The notes beneath the pieces were generated by a model. That model saw only the letters and a program-made list of their open reading frames with translations. It was not told the origin of the DNA and did not search any database. This document shows positions 59,261-64,000 of a stretch of 64,000 nucleotides of DNA, one piece after another; the stretch's first letter is position 1; every line of letters starts with the position of its first letter. The stretch comes from Gp6-AA40 sp035571515 (lineage in GTDB: Bacteria > Acidobacteriota > Vicinamibacteria > Vicinamibacterales > UBA2999): the NCBI GenBank assembly GCA_035571515.1, contig DATNCQ010000122.1, positions 1 through 64,000 on the forward strand, given 5' to 3'. Made by a program: the position numbers and the translations under genes.

Positions 59261-60168
59261 GACGAGCACACGACGGCCAAGGACACGACGGCCGAGGACA
59301 CGAAGGAAGAGAACCACGAAGAGCGCGAAGGACGCGAAGGATCAAATGTGTTCTCTTCGTGTGCTTCGTGTCCTTCGTGGTTTTCCAGCTTCGTGCCCTC
59401 GTCTCCGCCGGCGCCCCTGCCCCCTTGCGCGTGTGCGCCGATCCCAACAACCTTCCGTTCACCAACTCGCACGGGCAGGGGTTCGAGAACAAGATCGCGG
59501 CGCTGCTCGCGCGCGACCTGGGAACGCGCGTCGAATACACGTGGTTCGCGCAGCGCCGCGGCTTCCTCCGCAACACGCTGAGCGCGCAGGCGTGCGACGT
59601 CGTCATCGGCCTGCCGGCCGATACCGACGCCGCGTGGACGACGAAGCCCTACTACCGGTCGACCTACGTCTTCGTGACACGCCGCTCGCGCAAGCTGCGG
59701 ATTCAGTCGTTCGACGATCCGCAACTGCGGCACCTGCGCATCGGCGTCGAGCTGGTCGGCGACGATGGCGCGAACACGCCGCCGGCGCACGCGCTGAGCC
59801 GCCGCGGCATCGTCTCCAACATGGTCGGCTTCAGCGTCTACGGCGACTACCGGATCAACAGCCCGCCGTCCGCGATCATCGCGGCCGTGGCGCAGGGCGA
59901 CGTGGACGTGGCCGCCGCCTGGGGACCGATGGCCGGATACTTCGCCGCCAGGCAGCCGGTCGCCCTCGACATCGTGCCCGTGCAGCCCCAGGTCGACGGG
60001 CGCTTTCTCCCGCAGACATTCAGCATCTCCATGGCGACGCGGCGCCGCGACACGCAGCGCCACCAGCGGCTCGAGCAGTTCATCGATCGACGGAAACACG
60101 AGATCGATCGGATCCTCGCCGACTACCACATCCCCCGTGTCGATCTACCCCTGGAGGCGGCCCGATGA
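59257..60168 (+). CDS. xoxJ: XoxJ-like periplasmic binding protein with repeat-encoded signal peptide
   Basis: ATG 59257 overlaps the xoxF stop (ATGA) and the reading frame then crosses the word-repeat array, so the 303-residue protein begins MRRAHDGQGHDGRG. The hydrophobic core CVLFVCFVSFVVF (residues 32-44) serves as a signal peptide, then APLRVCADPNNLPFTNSHGQGFENKIA, LGTRVEYTWFAQRRGFLRNTL and ACDVVIGLPADTD follow. This is the family of quinoprotein-associated substrate-binding-like proteins (XoxJ/MxaJ, TIGR03871). XoxJ aids XoxF activity. A shorter start without the array is not visible upstream of the core. Confidence 0.9.
   Translation: MRRAHDGQGHDGRGHEGREPRRARRTRRIKCVLFVCFVSFVVFQLRALVSAGAPAPLRVCADPNNLPFTNSHGQGFENKIAALLARDLGTRVEYTWFAQRRGFLRNTLSAQACDVVIGLPADTDAAWTTKPYYRSTYVFVTRRSRKLRIQSFDDPQLRHLRIGVELVGDDGANTPPAHALSRRGIVSNMVGFSVYGDYRINSPPSAIIAAVAQGDVDVAAAWGPMAGYFAARQPVALDIVPVQPQVDGRFLPQTFSISMATRRRDTQRHQRLEQFIDRRKHEIDRILADYHIPRVDLPLEAAR
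59262..59395. repeat. Fold-back array, CTTCGTGTCCTTCGTGG family, inside xoxJ 5' coding region
   Basis: Left words CACGACGGCCAAGGACACG, GACACGAAGGAAGAG and CCACGAAGAGCGCGAAGG face right words CTCTTCGTGTGCTTCGTGTC and CTTCGTGGTTTTCC around a turn near 59345. It is entirely coding: left arm yields the Arg/Gly/His-rich leader, right arm the hydrophobic signal core. Confidence 0.85.
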
Positions 60169-60704
60169 ACGCGCGCTGGGTCTCGTACATTGCGCTTGGC
60201 GCATGGAGCCTCGTCGCCACCGCGTGCGAGCGCGAGGTCAGGCCGTTTCAGGAGCTGGCCGTCGCATCGGCGCGGACGCAGAAGCCGGTGCTGACCCCCC
60301 TGTTTCCGGGCGGCCAGCCGCTGCCCGAACCGAACCAGAGCCCGTTCCAGCACAACGCCTACGGCACGGCGGAAGGCAAGCGGCTCTTCGATCAATACAA
60401 CTGCAGCGGCTGCCATTCGCACGGCGGCGGCGGGATGGGCCCGGCACTGATGGACGACACGTGGATCTACGGCAGCGAGCCGGGCAACATCTTCGAGTCG
60501 ATCGTCGAGGGACGGCCCAACGGGATGCCGGCGTGGCGCAACAAGATTCCCGATCAGCAGGTGTGGGAGCTGGTCGCCTACGTCCAGTCGATGACGGGCA
60601 ACGAGCCGATTGACGTGCTGCCGAGCCGAAGCGATCACATGCGCTCCGGCACGCCCGAGAACGCGCGTCCGGCGCGGACGCCCGTCCAGAGCCACACCCC
60701 ATGA
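60165..60704 (+). CDS. Lipoprotein cytochrome c (XoxG-like)
   Basis: The 179-residue protein starts at ATG 60165, overlapping the xoxJ stop (ATGA). It has a lipoprotein signal with Cys21 (VATAC) and one haem c site, Cys80-Ser-Gly-Cys83-His84 (YNCSGCHSHGGGGMGPAL), with axial Met candidate GRPNGMPAW. Position between xoxJ and the oxidase genes makes it the expected electron acceptor of XoxF and donor to the oxidase. Its length and the GGGGMGP loop are those of small monohaem c-type cytochromes. Confidence 0.9.
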   Translation: MNARWVSYIALGAWSLVATACEREVRPFQELAVASARTQKPVLTPLFPGGQPLPEPNQSPFQHNAYGTAEGKRLFDQYNCSGCHSHGGGGMGPALMDDTWIYGSEPGNIFESIVEGRPNGMPAWRNKIPDQQVWELVAYVQSMTGNEPIDVLPSRSDHMRSGTPENARPARTPVQSHTP

Positions 60705-61657
60705 TGTTCGCCTTCGGCGGCAACCAGTCCGCGCTCAATCCCCACGGGCCGATCGCCCGCAGCATCGCGAATCACGGCTGGTGGCTGCTGCTGGTCTGCG
60801 CGGCCGTCTACCTCGTGGTGATGGTCGCATTCTTCATCGCCGTCGGGCGGCGGCGGCGCGACACCGACGACCTGCCTGAAACCTCCAGGCGGCTGACGCG
60901 CAACGTGTCGATCGCGGTCGCGCTGACCGTCGTGATCCTGATCGGCATCGCGGCGTCGAGCGTCGTGGCCGGCCGCGGACTGTATTCGCCGAGCGGCGCC
61001 GGCGCGTTGACCGTGGACGTGGTCGGCCACCAGTGGTGGTGGGACTTTCAGTACCACGACGTCACCCCGTCCGACGTGTTCACGAGCCCGAACGAGCTGC
61101 ACATCCCGGTCGGCGTGCCAGTGGTCATCAAGGCGATGTCCACCGACGTCATCCACAGCTTCTGGGTGCCGAACCTGATGGGGAAGCGGGACCTGATTCC
61201 CGGCATCGTCACCAATACGTGGATCCAGGCGGATCAGCCGGGCGTCTATCGCGGCCAATGCGCCGAGTTCTGCGGCCACCAGCACGCCCACATGGCGCTG
61301 AATGTCGTCGCCGAGCCGATGGACAAGTTCCAGGCGTGGGTGCAGCACCAGCGCGAGCCGGCGCGGGAACCGTCGACGGACGAGGAGCGGAAGGGCAGGG
61401 ACGTCTTCATGCAGTCACCGTGCGTCACCTGTCACGCGATTCGCGGCACCGACGCGGGCTCGCACGTCGGCCCCGAGCTCACGCACGTGTCGAGCCGGCT
61501 GACGCTTGCGGCGGCGACCTTGCCCAACGCACGCGGCCATCTGGCGGGCTGGATTGCGAACTCGCAATCGATCAAGCCCGGCAACCGCATGCCGCCGAAC
61601 GCCCTCGACCCCGCCGACTTCCAGGCGCTGCTCGCCTACGTACGGAGCCTGCAGTGA
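60701..61657 (+). CDS. coxB: Cytochrome c oxidase subunit II with fused C-terminal cytochrome c
   Basis: The 318-residue protein (ATG 60701 overlaps the previous stop) has two TM segments (about residues 26-48 and 69-90) and the CuA domain with ligands His152, Cys187, Glu189, Cys191, His195 and Met198 (QCAEFCGHQHAHM). A C-terminal haem c domain follows, Cys241-Val-Thr-Cys244-His245. This caa3-type arrangement passes electrons from soluble or membrane-anchored cytochrome c into CuA. Confidence 0.96.
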   Translation: MMFAFGGNQSALNPHGPIARSIANHGWWLLLVCAAVYLVVMVAFFIAVGRRRRDTDDLPETSRRLTRNVSIAVALTVVILIGIAASSVVAGRGLYSPSGAGALTVDVVGHQWWWDFQYHDVTPSDVFTSPNELHIPVGVPVVIKAMSTDVIHSFWVPNLMGKRDLIPGIVTNTWIQADQPGVYRGQCAEFCGHQHAHMALNVVAEPMDKFQAWVQHQREPAREPSTDEERKGRDVFMQSPCVTCHAIRGTDAGSHVGPELTHVSSRLTLAAATLPNARGHLAGWIANSQSIKPGNRMPPNALDPADFQALLAYVRSLQ

Positions 61658-63675
61658 CCCCGTCTCCGCTCCGCGAACATTCATCGGAGCTTGGGCAAGG
61701 CCGGCCTGTCGAGGGCCGCCAGACGATCACTGCCGCCGACGAAGAGCGCCTGCGCCGCCAGCTGTCGGCGACGTGGTACGTCCCGCGCGGCGTCATCGGC
61801 TGGTTCAGCGTCGCCGATCACAAGACCATCGGGCTGCGCTACATCGTCACGGCGTTCGGCTTCTTCATCTTCGCCGGCATCCTCGCGGGGCTGATGCGGC
61901 TGCAGCTCGCGGTGCCGAACAACCACTTCGTCGGCCCCGATCTCTACAACCAGATCTTCACCGTCCACGGGACGATGATGATGTTCCTGTTCGCGGTGCC
62001 GGTGATGGAGGCGATGGGCGTCTATTTGGTGCCGCTGATGGTCGGCACGCGCAACATCGCGTTCCCGCGGCTCAACGCCTTCAGCTACTACGTTTATCTG
62101 TTTGGCGGCGTGATGCTGGTGATCACGATGCTGATGAACACGGCGCCCGACGTCGGCTGGTTCAGCTACGTGCCGCTGGCGGGGCCCGACTACGCGCCGG
62201 GCAAGCGCGCCGACTTCTGGGCGCAGCTGATCACGTTCACCGAGGTGGCCGCGCTCGCGGTCTCCGTCGAGCTGGTGGCCACCATCTTCAAGAGCCGCGC
62301 GCCCGGGATGTCGCTGAACCGGATGCCGCTGTTCGTCTGGTCGATGCTCGTCACGGCGCTCATGGTGATCTTCGCGATGCCGTCGATCGTGACGTGCAGC
62401 ACTTTCCTGCTGCTCGACCGCCTGGTCGGCACGCATTTCTACAACCCGGCGGAAGGCGGCGATGCGCTGCTCTGGCAGCACCTGTTCTGGTTCTTCGGCC
62501 ACCCGGAGGTCTACATCATCTTCGTGCCCGCCCTCGGCATCGTCTCGTCGATCATCTCGGCGTTCACGTGGCGTCCCATCTTCGGCTACGCCGCGATGGT
62601 GATGGCGCTCGTCGCCACGGGCTTCATCGGCTTCGGCCTCTGGGTGCACCACATGTTCGCGACCGGGCTGCCGGCGCTCGGCCTCGAATACTTCACCGCG
62701 GCGAGCATCGTGATCGCGATCCCGTCGGGTATCCAGATCTTCTGCTGGATCGCGTCGCTCTGGCGGGGCCGCCCGCGGTTCCATACGCCGCTGCTGTTCG
62801 TCGTCGGCTTCGTGGCCATCTTCGTGCTGGGCGGGCTCTCCGGCGTGACGCTCGCGTCGGTGCCGTTCGACCTGCAGGTCCACGACTCGTACTACGTCGT
62901 CGCGCACTTTCACTACGTCCTGCTCGGCGGCGCGGTCTTCCCGCTCATCGGCGGCGTGTACTTCTGGTTTCCGAAGTTCACCGGCCGGATGATGGACGAC
63001 CGCCTCGGGAAGTGGAACTTCTGGCTGCTGTTCATCGGCTTCAACGTGACGTTCTTCCCGATGCACATCCTCGGGCTCGAGGGAATGCCGCGGCGCGTCT
63101 ACACCTATCCCGACAACATGGGGTGGAACACGCTGAACCTCGTGTCGAGCCTCGGCGCGCTGCTGCTCGTGCTGGGCGGCGCGCTGTTGGTCTACAACGT
63201 CGTGCGCAGCTACGCCTGGGGACTGGCCGCGGCCGACAACCCGTGGGGCGCGGAGACGCTCGAGTGGAGCGTCAGCTCGCCGCCGCCGGTCTACAACTTC
63301 CTCCACGTGCCGGTCGTCGAAGGACGGTCCGCGCTATGGGACCGCAGCGCGGATGCGCCGATTGTCACCGGCATCCGCAGCGACATCCGCGAGGTGCTCA
63401 TTACCGACGTGATGGATGCGGAGCCGGTGCACAAGACCGAGTACCCGGAGCCGACGATCTGGCCGTTCCTGTGTGCCGTCGTGACGTCGGCGTTCTTCGT
63501 CGGCTCGATCTTCACGCCGTGGGCGCTGCCGGTCGCCATCCTGCCGCTCGCCGTCACCCTCGTCGGCTGGTTCTGGCCGGGAAAACGTGACCGCGCGCGC
63601 GAGCGGGAGGAGCGGCACGAAGAGGCCGAGCGGCCCTCGCCGCCGGTTCCCACGATGCGGGAGGCGCGCGCATGA
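61654..63675 (+). CDS. coxA: Cytochrome c oxidase subunit I
   Basis: The 673-residue protein starts at GTG 61654 (GTGA overlap). It holds the haem-copper core: His105 (low-spin haem a ligand, FTVHGTMMMF), His283-Tyr287 (HPEVY; CuB and cross-linked Tyr), His332-His333 (CuB), His418 (haem a3) and His420 (haem a) in VAHFHYV. Twelve or so TM segments are followed by a long C-terminal extension (about 550-673) that has two more TM helices and an acidic/basic tail. It is the catalytic subunit of the aa3-type proton-pumping oxidase. Confidence 0.97.
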   Translation: MTPSPLREHSSELGQGRPVEGRQTITAADEERLRRQLSATWYVPRGVIGWFSVADHKTIGLRYIVTAFGFFIFAGILAGLMRLQLAVPNNHFVGPDLYNQIFTVHGTMMMFLFAVPVMEAMGVYLVPLMVGTRNIAFPRLNAFSYYVYLFGGVMLVITMLMNTAPDVGWFSYVPLAGPDYAPGKRADFWAQLITFTEVAALAVSVELVATIFKSRAPGMSLNRMPLFVWSMLVTALMVIFAMPSIVTCSTFLLLDRLVGTHFYNPAEGGDALLWQHLFWFFGHPEVYIIFVPALGIVSSIISAFTWRPIFGYAAMVMALVATGFIGFGLWVHHMFATGLPALGLEYFTAASIVIAIPSGIQIFCWIASLWRGRPRFHTPLLFVVGFVAIFVLGGLSGVTLASVPFDLQVHDSYYVVAHFHYVLLGGAVFPLIGGVYFWFPKFTGRMMDDRLGKWNFWLLFIGFNVTFFPMHILGLEGMPRRVYTYPDNMGWNTLNLVSSLGALLLVLGGALLVYNVVRSYAWGLAAADNPWGAETLEWSVSSPPPVYNFLHVPVVEGRSALWDRSADAPIVTGIRSDIREVLITDVMDAEPVHKTEYPEPTIWPFLCAVVTSAFFVGSIFTPWALPVAILPLAVTLVGWFWPGKRDRAREREERHEEAERPSPPVPTMREARA

Positions 63676-64000
63676 AAGGCGAGGTCCAGGCACGGCGTAC
63701 GCTCGACGTCGCTGCGCTGCCGCCGATGGCGTTCGGCAACCGGGGGCTGATCTGGTGGGGGACGGTCGGCTTCATGGTGATCGAGGGGTCGATGTTCGTC
63801 ATCGGCCTGGTCGTCTACTTCTACCTGCGGCTGCAGGTGCGCGACTGGCCGCCGAGCCTGCCGGAGCCGGGGCTGACGTTCGGTACCTGGAACCTGCTCC
63901 TCGTGCTCGTCAGCTGCGTGCCGAACCTCTTCGCGAAGAGGGCCGCCGAGAAGTTCGATCTTGGCGGCGTCCGCCTCTGGCTCGGTGTGCTCGTCCTGAT
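63672..64000 (+). CDS. coxC: Cytochrome c oxidase subunit III (partial, cut by window end)
   Basis: The ATG at 63672 overlaps the coxA stop (ATGA). About 109 residues are visible: an N-terminal leader MKGEVQARRTLDVAALPPMAFGN, then TM segments GLIWWGTVGFMVIEGSMFVIGLVVYFYLR and TFGTWNLLLVLVSCVPNLFA, in the style of the COX3 family (EGSMF motif). The 3' end lies beyond the window. Confidence 0.85.
   Translation, partial: MKGEVQARRTLDVAALPPMAFGNRGLIWWGTVGFMVIEGSMFVIGLVVYFYLRLQVRDWPPSLPEPGLTFGTWNLLLVLVSCVPNLFAKRAAEKFDLGGVRLWLGVLVL

Overview
The window is about 64 kb of dense, high-GC bacterial chromosome from a Gram-negative organism with c-type cytochromes, PQQ enzymes, a TamA/TamB pair and an OmpA-family outer-membrane protein. 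The best guess is an uncultured Acidobacteriota, probably Vicinamibacteria (subdivision 6). Supporting this are an acidobacterial-type VWFA protein, a BlaI/BlaR1 pair whose sensor carries a carboxypeptidase-regulatory and a TonB-like domain, several PD40/TolB, DinB and sulfatase genes, and the very characteristic word-repeat intergenic arrays. This is inferred from gene content; no rRNA is present to confirm it. I saw no tRNA, rRNA, CRISPR array, transposase or prophage.

Layout. 1-16.5 kb: a PD40/gluzincin protein cut by the left edge, an ECF sigma/anti-sigma pair, a TlpA-like thioredoxin, a Tat-exported sulfatase, an EEP hydrolase, a SCO/CusF fusion lipoprotein, DUF72, a YheT-like hydrolase, two DinB-fold proteins, a TPM/LemA operon and an amidohydrolase. 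16.6-25 kb: BlaI/BlaR1, YvcK, a POT transporter with a lone LigD-type phosphoesterase, and a CCAEP-tail radical SAM protein coupled to an ATP-grasp enzyme. 25-42 kb: a KGG stress protein, an OmpA protein, lipoprotein TamA (TamL-like) with TamB, a molybdopterin oxidoreductase, NDH-2, a BON lipoprotein, topoisomerase IB and a thrombospondin-3/DUF11 protein. 42-48 kb: a PQQ dehydrogenase with a dihaem cytochrome, IspG and a purine permease. 47.5-51.5 kb: a surface-display cluster of a putative sortase substrate, VWFA protein, sortase and ParA-like ATPase, followed by a small RHH-like protein. 51.5-57.3 kb: two FAD enzymes, a lipase-maturation-factor-like membrane protein, NAPRT and YtxJ. 57.4-64 kb: an unbroken operon of a XoxF-type alcohol dehydrogenase, a XoxJ-like binding protein, cytochrome c and cytochrome oxidase subunits II, I and III (the last cut by the right edge).

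Two themes stand out. First, respiratory genes are arranged so that the electron path PQQ enzyme, cytochrome c, terminal oxidase reads straight off one transcript with 4-nt gene overlaps. Second, at least ten intergenic spaces hold short-word repeat arrays, many folding back as long imperfect hairpins. Each space uses one of a few word families. Several arrays run into coding sequence, where they encode signal-peptide cores (LemA, TPM protein, XoxJ-like protein), an N-terminus (purine permease) or the TAG stop codon (EEP hydrolase, molybdopterin oxidoreductase, phosphoesterase). Gene ends otherwise overlap heavily, both in operons and convergently, so these arrays are nearly the only expendable DNA in the window.
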